Origin: Mycobacterium fragae
Lineage (GTDB): Bacteria; Actinomycetota; Actinomycetes; Mycobacteriales; Mycobacteriaceae
DNA: 64,000 nt
Direction of reading: 5' to 3'
Assembly (NCBI RefSeq): GCF_002102185.1
Contig: NZ_LQOW01000025.1
Location: 171,549-235,548 of the forward strand
Positions 35,817-46,291 of this stretch are shown in pieces; within the stretch, counting starts at the first letter, position 1, and the number at the start of each line of letters is the position of its first letter. The position numbers and the translations under genes are program-made. Under the pieces are notes generated by a model. It made no database searches and was not told the DNA's origin. It saw nothing but the letters and a program-made list of their open reading frames with translations.

Positions 35817-36146
35817 CTAGGAGCTGTGCCTCGGGCAGAACGCAGCAATGCTGACCCCGACGAAGAAGCCGGCGTGGTAGTCGTCCAGATTGCTGTTTTT
35901 CGTCACATCGGATGCGACGTCGGACGGTTGCCTACCGAGATCGAGTTCGTCGCAGACCTCATGGCCGGCAATGATCGCGGATTGCCCGGACGCGAAGTTG
36001 ATGCCTTTGGATTTCAGCGCTGCCAAGAAATTGTTGTCGACCGCGTCGGCGTCCGCGCTCGGGGCTGCTACTTCCACAAGGCCAAATAGCGCGACCGCCA
36101 GGACAAGGCCGGTCAGCGGTGATCGCACAGGGCTGGCCGACCGCAC
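35817..36146 (-). CDS. DUF732-type small secreted protein
   Basis: A 109-residue protein from GTG 36146. The signal peptide covers about 1-34 (LTGLVLAVALFGLVEVAAPSADA), and the mature part DNNFLAALKSKGINFASGQSAIIAGHEVCDELDLG with a second Cys near the C-terminus (FCPRHSS) is the DUF732 pattern: small, secreted, one disulfide, nearly restricted to mycobacteria. Function unknown. It lies 45 bases downstream of the nei2 stop on the same strand. Confidence 0.8.
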   Translation of the reverse strand: MRSASPVRSPLTGLVLAVALFGLVEVAAPSADADAVDNNFLAALKSKGINFASGQSAIIAGHEVCDELDLGRQPSDVASDVTKNSNLDDYHAGFFVGVSIAAFCPRHSS

Positions 36147-36191
36147 ATTGCGATCATTGCATGCCGAGGTCCGCGCAATGCGGTCGTTAAC

Positions 36192-36941
36192 TCAGCGTTG
36201 GCAGGCCGGGCACCAGTACGCCACCCGCTCACCGGTGTTGTCCGACGCGATCAGGGTGCCGCAGCGACGGCACGCTTGCCCGGCGCGTCCATAGACCCAC
36301 AATTGCCGGCCGGGCCGGGTGTCGCCGGTGGTGCACCTGTTCCAGCGGGATTTGTTGGCCCACAACATATCCCGGGCGCGGCTGACGAGCCGCAGCGGAT
36401 CACCGACCTTGCCGACCGGCGTAGTCGGGAGATACCCGCTGACAAAACACAATTCGTTGCAATAGACATTGCCAATCCCGGCCATCACCCGCTGATCCAG
36501 CAGCGCCTCGCCGATGGGGCGGTCGGGATCGGCGGAAAGGTTTCTGGTTGCGACGCCGGCATCCCAGTCGTCGCCCAGTAGGTCGGGTCCCAGGTGGGCG
36601 ACCACGCTGAGGTCGTCGGCGCGGTCGAGGATTTCCAGCAGGCCGAGGTCGACGCCGACGACACGCACATCACCGGCTTCCAGGATGATCCGTGTCCGGT
36701 GATCGGCAGATCGGCTGCTCACCCGCCAGCTGCCGTCCATCTTCAGGTGCGAGTGGATGCTGGCGGCTCGGACTCGGATGAACAGGTGCTTGCCGCGGCT
36801 GAGCACGTCGTCGACGACTTGCCCGGTGAGGTCGACGGTGGCGAACCGGGGCACCCGGACATCGCAGCGGGTGAGCGTCTTTCCGGCCAGCGCCCGGCGC
36901 AGCGTGGCGGCGGTGTGAAAGACGGTATCGCCTTCGGGCAT
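36192..36941 (-). CDS. nei: Endonuclease VIII-type DNA glycosylase Nei2
   Basis: A 249-residue Fpg/Nei glycosylase-lyase that removes oxidised pyrimidines. The start at ATG 36941 puts the catalytic Pro2-Glu3 at the N-terminus (MPEGDTVF); a longer frame would bury it. Also seen: KHLFIRV with the catalytic Lys, the helix-two-turns-helix [23 protein letters not shown], and the C-terminal zinc finger [25 protein letters not shown] in four-Cys form. It lies four bases after the lhr stop, forming a DNA-repair operon with it. Confidence 0.92.
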   Translation of the reverse strand: MPEGDTVFHTAATLRRALAGKTLTRCDVRVPRFATVDLTGQVVDDVLSRGKHLFIRVRAASIHSHLKMDGSWRVSSRSADHRTRIILEAGDVRVVGVDLGLLEILDRADDLSVVAHLGPDLLGDDWDAGVATRNLSADPDRPIGEALLDQRVMAGIGNVYCNELCFVSGYLPTTPVGKVGDPLRLVSRARDMLWANKSRWNRCTTGDTRPGRQLWVYGRAGQACRRCGTLIASDNTGERVAYWCPACQR

Positions 36942-36945
36942 GGTG

Positions 36946-39900
36946 TTACCGCAGCCGCAGCCCACGCGGCGTGCGGGCGAAGCCGGCGTCGGTCAGGGCG
37001 GCGTGCACCGGCGAATCGTGCAGCTGCAGCGCCGGCACCCCGTTGACCCGCTCCACCAGCAGCGAATCGACGCGCCCTGCCGCAACCAGGTCGGCCAGTG
37101 CGACGGCCGCGGCGTGGTTGGCGTCCGAGTCGTCGGTGAAACTGAGCAGCGACCGGCCGCCGCGCTCGAGGAACCAAACCAGCGCGCCGTCCACCAGGAC
37201 GACGAGCGCGCCGGCCTTACGGCCGGGCCGATGGCTGGAGTCCTCGCCGGCCGACGGCCACGGCAGTGCCGCGCCGTACGGGTTGGCCGGGTCGGCCGCG
37301 GCCAGCACCACCGCCCGGTATTCCGGTCGCTGCCGGTCCACATCGTCGAGGTAGCCGCGCAGCCGATCCACCGTTGATGCCACTGCGAACTGGGCACCGC
37401 CCAGCGACTCGACGAAGTAGCCGCGTTGGCAGCGCCCGGCGTCCTCGAATGCGGTCAGCACCTTGTACAGGGTGGCGAAGCCGCCCGGCACCCCTTCCGC
37501 CGCGACCGCGCCGCGGGTCAGCACACCGTGCCGGTTCAGCAGCAGTTCGGCCTGATAGTGGGCGCGCAGTGTGGAGTCAGGTTCGGGTGCGGGCAGCGCA
37601 GACCAGCGACCGGCCACAGTCGGGTCGCTGGTCCGGGTCTGGGCGTGCGCGACGCTGTAGCGGCTGAGCCTAGGGGGCCGTCGGGCCCCACGACCCAGTC
37701 GATGCGCCGGAGTGGCGCGGCCGCGTGCACCCGGGCCGCCGCTGATCATCGCGCGTACCGGCGCAAACGTGTCGCCGGTGACCCAGCCGGCCCAAATCAG
37801 CTCCCACAGCGCGGCTTTCAGCGCCGCCTCGGTGATCTGGCCGTGGGCGAGTTGGCGGAAGAAAAACGCTCCGCCGCCGGCCAGCGTGTCCAAGATCGCG
37901 CGGTGGGCCTCGGTGAACTCGATCTCTGCGGGGGCGGCCTGCGTCAACGGCGCGGAGTCGGCAGTGTGAAAGGCCACCCAGCCGTCAGCTCCGGATATCG
38001 AACCGGCTCCCGACCAGATGACCTCGCCGGAGGCCAACAGCTCGTCGAGCATGGCCGGCGAGTAGTCGCGCACCCGCGGCGCCAGCACCAACGGCTCGAT
38101 CGCCGAGGCCGGCAGCAGCACGCCGGCGAGCTGATCGATGGCGGACGCCAACCCGTCGAGCCCCGCGTTGGTGGGAGAGCCGACTTGATGCCACGCCGGC
38201 AGGAACCGCGCATACGCGGCGGTGCTGACCGGCTCGACCTGCGCACGCAGCGCCGCCAGCGACCGGCGGCGCAGCATCCGCAGCACGTCGGCGTCGCACC
38301 ACTGGTCGCCGGCCGCCTCCGCGCTGAAATCGCCGCGCACCAGCCGCCCGTCGGCGGCCAGCCGGCCCAGCACGTCGGCGGCTACCCGCAAGCCCAGCCC
38401 GAACCGGGCGGCCACATCGTCGGTGGTGAACGGCGCGTGGGTGCGGGCATACCGGCCGACCAGCTCACCCAGCGGATCGGTGACGGTCGCGGTGAAGCTG
38501 GCCGGCACACCGACCGGCACGGCCACCCCGACACCGTCGCGCAGGCGCCCGATGTCCTCGGCCGCCACCCACCAACTCCGTCCGGCGAAGGAGACCGTCA
38601 GCGCACGTTTGGCGGCGCGCAGACCTTCCAGCCAGCCGCCGACATCGGCTCCGCCGGCTCGAGCGGCGACCTCGTCTTCGGTCAGCGGACCCAGCAGTCG
38701 CAGCAGATCCGCGACTGCCTCGGCGTCACGGGCCGCCCGGTCGGGCGTCAGGTGCTGCAGCTGCCGGCCGGTGGCGGCAACGACGTCGGGGTCGAGCAGT
38801 TCGCGCAGCTCCACGCGGCCGAGCAGTTCGGCCAGCAGTGTGGCGTCCAGCGACAGCGCGGCGGCGCGGCGCTCGGCCAGCGGACTGTCGCCCTCGTACA
38901 TGAACGCCCCGACGTAACCGAACAGCAGCGACGCCGCGAACGGCGACGGTGTCGCGGTCTCGGCTTCCAGCACACGCACTTTGCGCGCAGCGATGTCGCC
39001 CATCAGCCCGGCCAGCGTCGGCACGTCGTAGACGTCCTGCAGGCACTCCCGGATGGCTTCCAGCACGATGGGGAAATCCGGGTACTTACGGGCCACGTCA
39101 AGCAGTTGGGCGGCGCGCTGACGCTGGTGCCACAGCGGCGAGCGGCGGCCGGGGTGCCGCCGCGGCAGCAGCAGCGCACGGGCGGAGCATTCCCGGAACC
39201 GTGACGCGAACAGCGCGGAGCCGCCGACCTCGGCGGTGACGATCGGGTCGATCTCCTCAGCGTCGAACACGAACAGCTCCGCGCCGGGAGGCTTGTCCGC
39301 CGCGTCGACATCCGGCAGCCGCACCACGATGCCGTCGTCGGAGGCGGTCGGTTTCTCGTCGATGCCGTAGCGCTCCCGCAGCCGCCGGCTCACCGCCAGC
39401 GCCAGCGGACCGTGCACCCGCAGCCCGTAGGGGGAGTGCAGGATCACCCTCCAGTCGCCCAGCTCGTCGCGGAACCGTTCCACCAACAACGTGGTATCGG
39501 TGGGGACCACCGCCGTGGCGGCGCGCTGGTCGTCCAGCAGCCGCCACAGGTTGTCCGTTGCGTAATCGTTCAAACCCAGGCTCGCACAACGCTTTTCGAA
39601 CGCATCGCGGTCCAGGCCGGCGAGTTCGCCGGTGAAAGCGCCAACCGCGCGGCCCAGCTCGGCAGGACGTCCGGCATCGTCGCCGCGCCAGAACGGCAAC
39701 CGGGCCGGCTGCCCGGGCGCGGGGAGCACCAGCACCCGGTCATGGGTGATGTCGGTGATCCGCCAACTGGTCGCGCCCAGCGAAATGACGTCGCCGGGGC
39801 GGGACTCGTAGACCATCTCCTCGTCGAGTTCGCCTACCCGGGAAGGCTTTTCGGAATCCGTCGCCAGGTAGACCGTGAACAGGCCGCGGTCCGGGATGGC

Positions 39901-41469
39901 GCCGCCCGACGTGACCGCCAGCCGCTGCGCGCCCGGCCGCGCGGTCAAGGTGCCGGCGTCGCGGTCGTAGACCAGCCGCGGTCGCAGCTCGGCGAACTCG
40001 GTGGAGGGATACTTTCCCGACAGCAGATCCAGGGTTGCCTCGAATGCGCTGTGCGGCAGCGTCGCAAACGGGGCACTGCGCCGCACGGTGTCAAACCAGC
40101 GGTCGGCGTCCAGCGGCTCCAGCGCGGCCGCGGCCACAGTGTGCTGCGCGAGGATGTCGAGCGGGTTGGCGGGCACCCGCATCGTCTCGATCTGACCGCT
40201 GAGCATGCGTTGCACGGCAACCGCGCAGCCGATCAGGTCGGTGCGGTGCTTGGGAAAGAGCACCCCCTGGGAAATCTCGCCGACCTGGTGCCCGGCCCGG
40301 CCGATGCGTTGCAGACCGCTGGCCACCGACGGCGGCGCCTCCACCTGGATCACCAGATCGACCGCGCCCATGTCGATGCCAAGCTCGAGGCTTGAGGTCG
40401 CCACCACCGCCTTCAGCCGTCCGCTCTTCAGTTCTTCTTCGACCACGGCGCGCTGTTCCTTACTGACCGAACCGTGGTGGGCGCGAGCCAACAGTGTTGG
40501 GGCGCAATACGTTTGGCCGCTGGCCAGTAACTGTGCCGGGACGCCGCCGGCGACCTGTGGATTGGCCTCCGTCGCCAGTTCGACGCCGCAGCGTTCGGCG
40601 TGGATCTCATTGAGCCGGGCGGTAAGCCGTTCCGCCAACCGTCGTGAGTTGGCGAACACGATGGTCGAATTATGGGCTTCGATCAGGTCGACCAGCTGCG
40701 CCTCCACGTCGGGCCAAATGGTGTTGTTCGCCAGATTGGCCATATCCGGCACCGGCACCTGCACGGTCAGCTCGAAGGTCTTGGCCGCCGGAGGAGCGAC
40801 GATCGTTGTCGGGGCGCTGCCGGACAAAAACCGGGCCACTTCCTCGGGCGGGCGCACGGTGGCCGACAACCCTATCCGCTGCGCCGGCCGCGGCAACAAA
40901 TCGTCAAGCCGCTCCAGCGACAGCGCCAGATGAGCGCCGCGCTTGGTCCCGGCGATGGCATGCACCTCGTCGACTATCACCGTCTGCACACCGGTCAGGG
41001 TCTGGCGAGCCGCCGAGGTCAGCATCAAGAACAACGACTCCGGCGTGGTGATCAACACGTCGGGCGGACTGGTGATGAGCTGTCGACGCCGCGCCGGGGG
41101 AGTGTCGCCGGAGCGCACCCCGACGCTGATCTCCGGCGCGGGCAGGCCCTGGCGCTGAGTGATCCGGGCGATCCCGGCCAGCGGGGTGCGCAGGTTGCGC
41201 TCGACGTCGACCGCCAGCGCCTTCAGCGGCGATACGTAGAGCACCCTGGTGCCGGCCCCGTGGTTACCGAGCAGATTGTCGATGGCCCACAGAAACGCCG
41301 CCAGTGTCTTACCGGAGCCGGTGGGCGCGATGACCAGCGTGTTGTGGCCATCGGCGATGGCCGCCCAGGCGTCGGCCTGCGCTGGCGTCGGCGCAGCGAA
41401 AGTACCGGCGAACCAGTCGCGGGTGACGGTGCTGAAGCGGCCGAGGGGATCAGCGGGAGCGGTAGTCAC
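36946..41469 (-). CDS. lhr: Large helicase-related protein Lhr
   Basis: A 1507-residue superfamily 2 DNA helicase. N-terminal RecA domains carry APTGSGKT (Walker A), DEVHAIAG (motif II), [10 protein letters not shown] (motif III) and [11 protein letters not shown] (motif VI), followed by a winged helix and the Lhr core; the last 600 residues form the Lhr C-terminal domain. Actinobacterial Lhr is an ATP-dependent 3'-5' translocase induced by DNA damage and unwinding RNA:DNA hybrids. GTG 41469 start; length as I recall for H37Rv (1513). It is the largest gene in the window, paired with nei2. Confidence 0.94.
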   Translation of the reverse strand: MTTAPADPLGRFSTVTRDWFAGTFAAPTPAQADAWAAIADGHNTLVIAPTGSGKTLAAFLWAIDNLLGNHGAGTRVLYVSPLKALAVDVERNLRTPLAGIARITQRQGLPAPEISVGVRSGDTPPARRRQLITSPPDVLITTPESLFLMLTSAARQTLTGVQTVIVDEVHAIAGTKRGAHLALSLERLDDLLPRPAQRIGLSATVRPPEEVARFLSGSAPTTIVAPPAAKTFELTVQVPVPDMANLANNTIWPDVEAQLVDLIEAHNSTIVFANSRRLAERLTARLNEIHAERCGVELATEANPQVAGGVPAQLLASGQTYCAPTLLARAHHGSVSKEQRAVVEEELKSGRLKAVVATSSLELGIDMGAVDLVIQVEAPPSVASGLQRIGRAGHQVGEISQGVLFPKHRTDLIGCAVAVQRMLSGQIETMRVPANPLDILAQHTVAAAALEPLDADRWFDTVRRSAPFATLPHSAFEATLDLLSGKYPSTEFAELRPRLVYDRDAGTLTARPGAQRLAVTSGGAIPDRGLFTVYLATDSEKPSRVGELDEEMVYESRPGDVISLGATSWRITDITHDRVLVLPAPGQPARLPFWRGDDAGRPAELGRAVGAFTGELAGLDRDAFEKRCASLGLNDYATDNLWRLLDDQRAATAVVPTDTTLLVERFRDELGDWRVILHSPYGLRVHGPLALAVSRRLRERYGIDEKPTASDDGIVVRLPDVDAADKPPGAELFVFDAEEIDPIVTAEVGGSALFASRFRECSARALLLPRRHPGRRSPLWHQRQRAAQLLDVARKYPDFPIVLEAIRECLQDVYDVPTLAGLMGDIAARKVRVLEAETATPSPFAASLLFGYVGAFMYEGDSPLAERRAAALSLDATLLAELLGRVELRELLDPDVVAATGRQLQHLTPDRAARDAEAVADLLRLLGPLTEDEVAARAGGADVGGWLEGLRAAKRALTVSFAGRSWWVAAEDIGRLRDGVGVAVPVGVPASFTATVTDPLGELVGRYARTHAPFTTDDVAARFGLGLRVAADVLGRLAADGRLVRGDFSAEAAGDQWCDADVLRMLRRRSLAALRAQVEPVSTAAYARFLPAWHQVGSPTNAGLDGLASAIDQLAGVLLPASAIEPLVLAPRVRDYSPAMLDELLASGEVIWSGAGSISGADGWVAFHTADSAPLTQAAPAEIEFTEAHRAILDTLAGGGAFFFRQLAHGQITEAALKAALWELIWAGWVTGDTFAPVRAMISGGPGARGRATPAHRLGRGARRPPRLSRYSVAHAQTRTSDPTVAGRWSALPAPEPDSTLRAHYQAELLLNRHGVLTRGAVAAEGVPGGFATLYKVLTAFEDAGRCQRGYFVESLGGAQFAVASTVDRLRGYLDDVDRQRPEYRAVVLAAADPANPYGAALPWPSAGEDSSHRPGRKAGALVVLVDGALVWFLERGGRSLLSFTDDSDANHAAAVALADLVAAGRVDSLLVERVNGVPALQLHDSPVHAALTDAGFARTPRGLRLR

Positions 41470-41503
41470 CTACCCATCGTGCATGCGGACACCGACAAGC
41501 GGC

Positions 41504-42163
41504 TCACCGCTGCTCGGGAGCCACCGCTTTGGCCAGTCGCTCAGGAATCCCGGGAACCCGGGCGATGATGTCCAGCAGCGCGTTCGCGCAGCCATCGGCG
41601 AGCTGATTCGCGTCCATCGAGGGGTGCATGATCCGCTGCCGACATAGCTCGAAGGTCAGCGCCAGCCAGCCGTGGACCATGATCCGCAGCTCCCGTTCGA
41701 CGTCGGGATCGAGATCGTGCTCGGGGCCATCGACTTCCTTGATGCGGGTCATGATGTGTTCCATCTGGCGGTCTTTGGCTTCGTCGTCGATGCCGAGAAG
41801 CACCGGGTCGGAACGACCGAGACCGACATAGGCGGCCCATGCGGCGTGCGGGTGCTGCTTGTGATACTGCATATATGCCAGCACCCCGGCCCGGACCTCC
41901 CGGAACAGCGACTCCCCTCCGGTTTCAGGCAGATTGCTGGTGGTCTCGTAGAGCTGATCGGCCTGACCCTTGACCACCGCGGCGAAGAAAGCCCGCTTGT
42001 CGGGAAAGTAGTGATACATCAGCGCGCGCGACACCCCGGCCCGCTCGGCGATCTCGTCGATACGGACCTCGTCGTAGGGTCGTTTGCCGAAGACTTCGGC
42101 GCCCAGAGCCAGTAACTCTGCGCGCCGATCGTCAGGGGACAGCCGACGCCTGGGCGTTCGCAT
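41504..42163 (-). CDS. TetR-family transcriptional regulator (Rv3295-like)
   Basis: A 219-residue TetR regulator. DNA-binding domain about 10-60: RAELLALGAEVFGKRPYDEVRIDEIAERAGVSRALMYHYFPDKRAFF in family terms. The ligand domain is helical, with an acidic central loop. ATG 42163 was chosen; a few codons more are possible (42202). It lies 34 bases before lhr on the same strand, so it may belong to the lhr-nei transcription unit or regulate it. Ligand unknown. Confidence 0.88.
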   Translation of the reverse strand: MRTPRRRLSPDDRRAELLALGAEVFGKRPYDEVRIDEIAERAGVSRALMYHYFPDKRAFFAAVVKGQADQLYETTSNLPETGGESLFREVRAGVLAYMQYHKQHPHAAWAAYVGLGRSDPVLLGIDDEAKDRQMEHIMTRIKEVDGPEHDLDPDVERELRIMVHGWLALTFELCRQRIMHPSMDANQLADGCANALLDIIARVPGIPERLAKAVAPEQR

Positions 42164-42212
42164 GGACCCGATGTTACTTGCCGATGTTTGGCGCGGGTCC
42201 AATGTGCAGCAA

Positions 42213-42220
42213 GTACATGT
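42213..42220. promoter_or_regulatory. Possible operator TACATGTA upstream of the TetR gene
   Basis: TACATGTA is a perfect 8-base palindrome inside a longer AT-rich stretch (GCAA about 42208 to TTGC about 42227) in the divergent gap between the TetR gene and the gene at 42312. Binding by the TetR protein is only inferred from position. Confidence 0.25.
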
Positions 42221-42311
42221 AAATTTGCTATCAGCTACGCGAACGTCAATAACGTGGCCCCGTCACGACGCGGCCGTTTCCCTCCGCGCTCTGCGGGGAA
42301 TACGGCGGCCC

Positions 42312-42989
42312 GTGAAGCTTTCGGACATTGTCGCGGTGCCAATCGGCTGGGGATCTGCATTGCGCCGCCGCCGCGTGTTCCATCCCGTCGGCGTACTTGC
42401 CGAAGGCTGGATCGAGAGGCTCGCGCCGAGGGCTCAGGGGCTACCGATCGCCTCGGGTGAGGTGGTGGGTCGAGTCTCCAAAGGCGTCGGAACCGCCGGT
42501 CGGCTGCCTGACATCATCGGGCTGGCCTGGAAGATGCCGCCCACAGCGTCCTCGGCCGACGAATGGGATCTGCTGTTGGCGTCCGCCGGCTCCGGGCTGC
42601 TGTCCCGGTTCGCCATCCGTCCGGTCACGTCCTGGTCCGGTGCCTCCTTATCGAGTCTGATGCCGTATCGGTTTGGTGAGCACCACTGGTGGATACGGGC
42701 ACGGTTCGTCACGGAGATACCCGGCCCCGGTCTGTCGCTGGACAGCATCAGAAACCGCATCGACGACGGCGGAATTCAATTTGCCATCGATCAGGCTTGC
42801 GGCACAGGGCCGTTCGAACTACTCGCACAGCTGACTCTGAACCGGTCACTGCCGGGCGACGCGTCGCACGACATTGCATTCGACCCGACCATCCGCACAC
42901 CGGACGACGTGCAGCTGGAGCCGGGCTGGTTGACGGATATACGTCGACGGGCGTACTACCGAAGCCGCCAAAACCGCGACGCCCGGTAG
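42312..42989 (+). CDS. Conserved mycobacterial protein of unknown function (Rv3294c-like)
   Basis: A 225-residue protein from GTG 42312 (the frame is open to 42084, inside the divergent TetR gene). It begins VKLSDIVAVPIGWGSALRRRRVFHPVGVLAEGWIERLAP and has a middle GKGVGTAGRLPDIIGLAWKMPP-like region and RARFVTEIPGPGLSLDSIRNR. No catalytic motif is recognised; databases sometimes call such proteins phosphodiesterase, which the sequence by eye does not support. Its stop is nine bases from the convergent pcd stop. Confidence 0.65.
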   Translation: MKLSDIVAVPIGWGSALRRRRVFHPVGVLAEGWIERLAPRAQGLPIASGEVVGRVSKGVGTAGRLPDIIGLAWKMPPTASSADEWDLLLASAGSGLLSRFAIRPVTSWSGASLSSLMPYRFGEHHWWIRARFVTEIPGPGLSLDSIRNRIDDGGIQFAIDQACGTGPFELLAQLTLNRSLPGDASHDIAFDPTIRTPDDVQLEPGWLTDIRRRAYYRSRQNRDAR

Positions 42990-42998
42990 CGGGCTCGT

Positions 42999-44519
42999 TC
43001 ACCCGAAGTGCACGCCCTGGGCCAGCGGCAACTCGCTGGAGTAGTTGATCGTGTTGGTGGCGCGTCGCATGTAGGCCTTCCAGGCGTCCGAGCCGGATTC
43101 CCGGCCGCCGCCGGTCTGTTTCTCGCCGCCGAACGCGCCGCCGATCTCAGCTCCCGAGGTGCCGATGTTGACGTTGGCGATGCCGCAATCGGAGCCGTCG
43201 ATGAAGCGCTCCGCCTCCCGCATGTCGGTGGTGAAGATCGCCGACGAAAGACCCTGCGGCACAGCATTATTCAGGGCGATGGCGTCATCGAGGTCGTCGT
43301 AGGGCATCAGGTAGAGGATCGGCGCAAACGTTTCGGTGTGCACGATTGCTGTCTGCGACGGCATCCGCACCACCGCCGGCGCGACGTAGTAGGCGCTGGG
43401 GTGGCCGACGTCGTGGCGCTCACCGCCGATCACTTCGCCACCGTCGGCACGCGCCTGCTCCAATGCGCCCACCATGTCGCGGTAGGCCGTCTCGTGGATG
43501 AGGGGCCCCACCAGTGTGCCTTCGGCTGACGGATCACCGATCGGCAACTGGTTGTACGCCGCGGCGACCCGTCCCATCACGTCGTCGGCGATCGAGCGAT
43601 GCACGATCAACCGGCGCAGGCTGGTGCAGCGCTGGCCCGCGGTTCCGGCGGCGGCGAACACGATCGCGCGCACCGCCAACTCCAGGTCGGCCGACGGTGT
43701 CACCACGGCGGCGTTGTTGCCGCCGAGTTCCAGCAGGGCCCGGCCGAAGCGCCGGGCCACCCGGGGGCCGACGTCGAGGCCCATGCGCACCGAGCCGGTG
43801 GCGGACAACAGTGCGATCCGCTCGTCGTCTACGAGCAGCTCGCCGACCTCGCGATCACCGATGATCAGCCCACTGACCGCGCGCGGCGCACTGACATCAC
43901 AGGCGGCCCGATCGATCAGCGCCTGACAGGCCAGCGCGGTCAACGGGGTCAGCTCCGAGGGTTTCCACACGACGGTGTCCCCACAGACCAGCGCCACCGC
44001 GGCGTTCCACGCCCACACCGCGACCGGGAAGTTGAACGCGGTGATCACGCCCGCGACACCGAGTGGATGCCAGGTTTCCATCAATCGATGCCCCGGCCGC
44101 TCCGAGGCGATCGTGCGCCCGTACAGCTGGCGCGACAGGCCTACGGCGAACTGGCAGACGTCGATCATCTCCTGGACTTCGCCCAGCGCCTCGGAGGTGA
44201 TTTTGCCGGCCTCGATGGTGACCAGCGTGGCCAGGTCTTGCTTGTGCTCGTCGAGCAGCTCGCCCAGCCGGTCCACCAATCCGCCGCGCACCGGGGCGGG
44301 TGTGTTCCGCCACTGCGAAAACGCTTGGGCGGCATGGGCGATGGTTCGATCGACGTCCTCGGGCATGGTCTGCTCGACGGTGAACAGCACGTCACCGGTG
44401 ACCGGTGTGCTCGCCGGTAGGCCGGGCTCACCGGGCTCGCCCAACGTGACCGACGCGCCGATTGCCGCTAACGCCGTGTTCACCGTGGAGCGCAGTTCCT
44501 CGGCGGTGGGCAGTCTCAT
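42999..44519 (-). CDS. pcd: Piperideine-6-carboxylate / 2-aminoadipate semialdehyde dehydrogenase Pcd
   Basis: A 506-residue aldehyde dehydrogenase of the ALDH7 (antiquitin-like) type. Active-site motifs: ELGGNNAAVV with the catalytic Glu, and AGQRCTSLRRL with the catalytic Cys; also AFNFPVAVWAWNAAVAL and VWKPSELTPLT at the NAD site. It oxidises 2-aminoadipate 6-semialdehyde, the product of Lat, to 2-aminoadipate. ATG 44519 overlaps the stop of the DUF1338 gene (ATGA), so the two are one operon divergent from lrpA-lat. Confidence 0.9.
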   Translation of the reverse strand: MRLPTAEELRSTVNTALAAIGASVTLGEPGEPGLPASTPVTGDVLFTVEQTMPEDVDRTIAHAAQAFSQWRNTPAPVRGGLVDRLGELLDEHKQDLATLVTIEAGKITSEALGEVQEMIDVCQFAVGLSRQLYGRTIASERPGHRLMETWHPLGVAGVITAFNFPVAVWAWNAAVALVCGDTVVWKPSELTPLTALACQALIDRAACDVSAPRAVSGLIIGDREVGELLVDDERIALLSATGSVRMGLDVGPRVARRFGRALLELGGNNAAVVTPSADLELAVRAIVFAAAGTAGQRCTSLRRLIVHRSIADDVMGRVAAAYNQLPIGDPSAEGTLVGPLIHETAYRDMVGALEQARADGGEVIGGERHDVGHPSAYYVAPAVVRMPSQTAIVHTETFAPILYLMPYDDLDDAIALNNAVPQGLSSAIFTTDMREAERFIDGSDCGIANVNIGTSGAEIGGAFGGEKQTGGGRESGSDAWKAYMRRATNTINYSSELPLAQGVHFG

Positions 44520-45757
44520 GCAATCGCCTCCTGGGCTTCGTAGAGTGCGTACGGGTCGTGGATGTGGCGCCCGATTGCCTGCGCCATCCATTCCACGCTG
44601 TAACCGGAGTCGTCGGCTTCCGCGCCGGTCTCGGCGTCGCGATCGAGGTTGGAGCGAAAGATGCCGGCCGCCGATGCCGGTAAGAAGTCCTCGTAGACAA
44701 CGGGTTTGGCCGCGTCGCCGCCGCGGTAGTAGGCCAGGCCCTGCGCGGCCATCTCGTCGTCGGTCCGTGGAAAGTACCGGCCCCAGACCGTCGACGGGTC
44801 AGGGGCGGCCATCGCGGCCTCGTACCGCTCACGGCCCTTCGGCGTCAGCGCCACACCGCGGGCCTCGACTTCGCCGAAGCGTACCCGCAGCGTGCCCTCG
44901 CTGATCCTCCCGTCGTCGTCGCGGAACCGGCGCGGTTCGGCGAGTGCGCGAAACGACGTCTGCCGCAACAACACCTGGGGTCCTTCCCAGCGGGGCGGTC
45001 CCTGGATGGTGTCGATCATCGTGATGCCGCGCGCGGCCATCCGGCGATACAGCTCATCGATGTCGAGCACTCGCGGCGTCAGGTGGTTGATGTGGGTGGA
45101 GCCGACGCCGGCGATGTCGGCTGCCACCGCGGACACCTTTGAAAGCTCTTCGTACCAGGACTTCTCGATCGGTTCGCGGGACAGCGCGAACGCCGCCACG
45201 GCACGCCCGACGAAGTCGTCGGCCTCGTCGGCATCGCAGCCCTGATCGGCCGCGATCATCTGGGCGCGGGCGATCAATTCCGGATCGAACAGCTGGCGGC
45301 GCTGTAGGAACGTCTGCACCCGGGCCCGCAGATCGGTGTCGAAAAACCGCGGATCGCGAAGCGCCAGCATCGAGGTGAAAACTCGAAAGGGATTGCGCGC
45401 CAACTCTTGTGCATCGACGGGCCGGAATGCGGTCGACATCACCGGAACCGGCGAAGCCGCGTCTCGCAGGTCGTAGTAGCCAACCGGGACCATGCCGAAT
45501 GCCGAGAACAGGTCGGCCACGGCGTTGAGCTCCGCCGGTGTGCCGACCCGGATCGCGCCGTGCCGTTCGGCACTCACCCGCGACAACGACCCCAACCGAG
45601 CAGTATCCCGATTGCGCGCGGCATACTCGCGATTGACCTGCGCGCTTACCTCGAGCAGCGTGCTGTAAGCCGGTACTTCGCGGGCGTACATGGCGGACAG
45701 CCCCGCGGCAAATCGCTCCCGCAGCCGCCAGGTCGGCAACTTTTTCGCGCGGCTCAA
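44516..45757 (-). CDS. DUF1338 2-oxoadipate dioxygenase/decarboxylase, HglS-like
   Basis: A 413-residue member of the DUF1338/HglS family. Pseudomonas HglS is a non-haem Fe(II) enzyme converting 2-oxoadipate to D-2-hydroxyglutarate in lysine breakdown. Probable metal and substrate residues are seen: His66 with Arg70 in ERHGAIRVGT, His222/His225 in GSTHINHLTPRV, and a Glu near 296-298 in RFGEVEARGVALT. Coupling to pcd by ATGA supports a lysine/2-aminoadipate role. The start is TTG 45757, the only one giving full length without overlapping lrpA. It corresponds to the gene I recall as Rv3292, whose function is usually given as unknown. Confidence 0.82.
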   Translation of the reverse strand: MSRAKKLPTWRLRERFAAGLSAMYAREVPAYSTLLEVSAQVNREYAARNRDTARLGSLSRVSAERHGAIRVGTPAELNAVADLFSAFGMVPVGYYDLRDAASPVPVMSTAFRPVDAQELARNPFRVFTSMLALRDPRFFDTDLRARVQTFLQRRQLFDPELIARAQMIAADQGCDADEADDFVGRAVAAFALSREPIEKSWYEELSKVSAVAADIAGVGSTHINHLTPRVLDIDELYRRMAARGITMIDTIQGPPRWEGPQVLLRQTSFRALAEPRRFRDDDGRISEGTLRVRFGEVEARGVALTPKGRERYEAAMAAPDPSTVWGRYFPRTDDEMAAQGLAYYRGGDAAKPVVYEDFLPASAAGIFRSNLDRDAETGAEADDSGYSVEWMAQAIGRHIHDPYALYEAQEAIA

Positions 45758-45787
45758 CAGTGCTCACCGCTGCGATAGTCTCCGGCC

Positions 45788-46240
45788 ATGGCTGACACTC
45801 TCGACGATATCGACCGGATCTTGTTGCGTGAGCTGGTCGCCGACGGGCGCGCGACGCTGTCGGAGTTGGCCGCGAGCGCCGGCTTGTCCGTCTCGGCGGT
45901 GCAGTCGCGGGTGCGCAGGCTGGAATCCCGCGGTGTGGTGACCGGATACTCGGCCCGGGTCAACCCCGAGGCGGTCGGACACCTGCTGTCGGCGTTCGTG
46001 GCCATCACCCCTCTCGATCTGTCTCAACCCGATGATGCGCCGGCTCGCCTGCAACACATCGAGGCAATCGAGTCGTGTCACTCCGTGGCCGGTGAGGAGA
46101 GCTACATCCTGCTGGTGCGGGTCGAGTCGCCGCGAGCTCTCGAAGAGCTGCTGCAACGGATCCGCACCGCCGCCAACGTGCGGACTCGCAGCACGATTAT
46201 CTTACAGACCTTTTACGACGATAGACGGTATATACCGTAA
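45788..46240 (+). CDS. lrpA: Lrp/AsnC-family regulator LrpA
   Basis: A 150-residue feast/famine regulator: N-terminal HTH (LDDIDRILLRELVADGRATLSELAASAGLSVSAVQSRVRRLE) and C-terminal RAM ligand domain (CHSVAGEESYILLVRVESPRALEELLQRIR). In M. tuberculosis the orthologue binds upstream of lat and is up-regulated with it in starvation and persistence. It lies between the divergent hglS-pcd operon (30 bases away) and lat (51 bases away), a position that lets it control both. ATG start; length equals the H37Rv protein as I remember. Confidence 0.95.
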   Translation: MADTLDDIDRILLRELVADGRATLSELAASAGLSVSAVQSRVRRLESRGVVTGYSARVNPEAVGHLLSAFVAITPLDLSQPDDAPARLQHIEAIESCHSVAGEESYILLVRVESPRALEELLQRIRTAANVRTRSTIILQTFYDDRRYIP

Positions 46241-46281
46241 TAATTACTGATTGCATTCAAGATACCATAAAAATTATGGTA
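46225..46281. promoter_or_regulatory. Array of AT-rich palindromes before lat, probable LrpA sites
   Basis: Three palindromes lie in 57 bases: ACGGTATATACCGT (46225-46238, overlapping the lrpA stop), GTAAT-A-ATTAC (46237-46247) and TACCATAAAAATTATGGTA (46263-46281, perfect 8-base arms, 3-base centre). Centres are about 10.5 and 30 bases apart, near whole helical turns, as expected for cooperative Lrp octamer binding. The AT-richness stands out from the surrounding DNA. Binding is inferred. Confidence 0.6.
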
Positions 46282-46291
46282 CTGTTGTCCC

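Noticed and set aside
37426..39204. 592-residue plus-strand frame inside lhr
   Set aside because: Antisense shadow of Lhr; composition is Gly/Arg/Gln-rich, with no domain.
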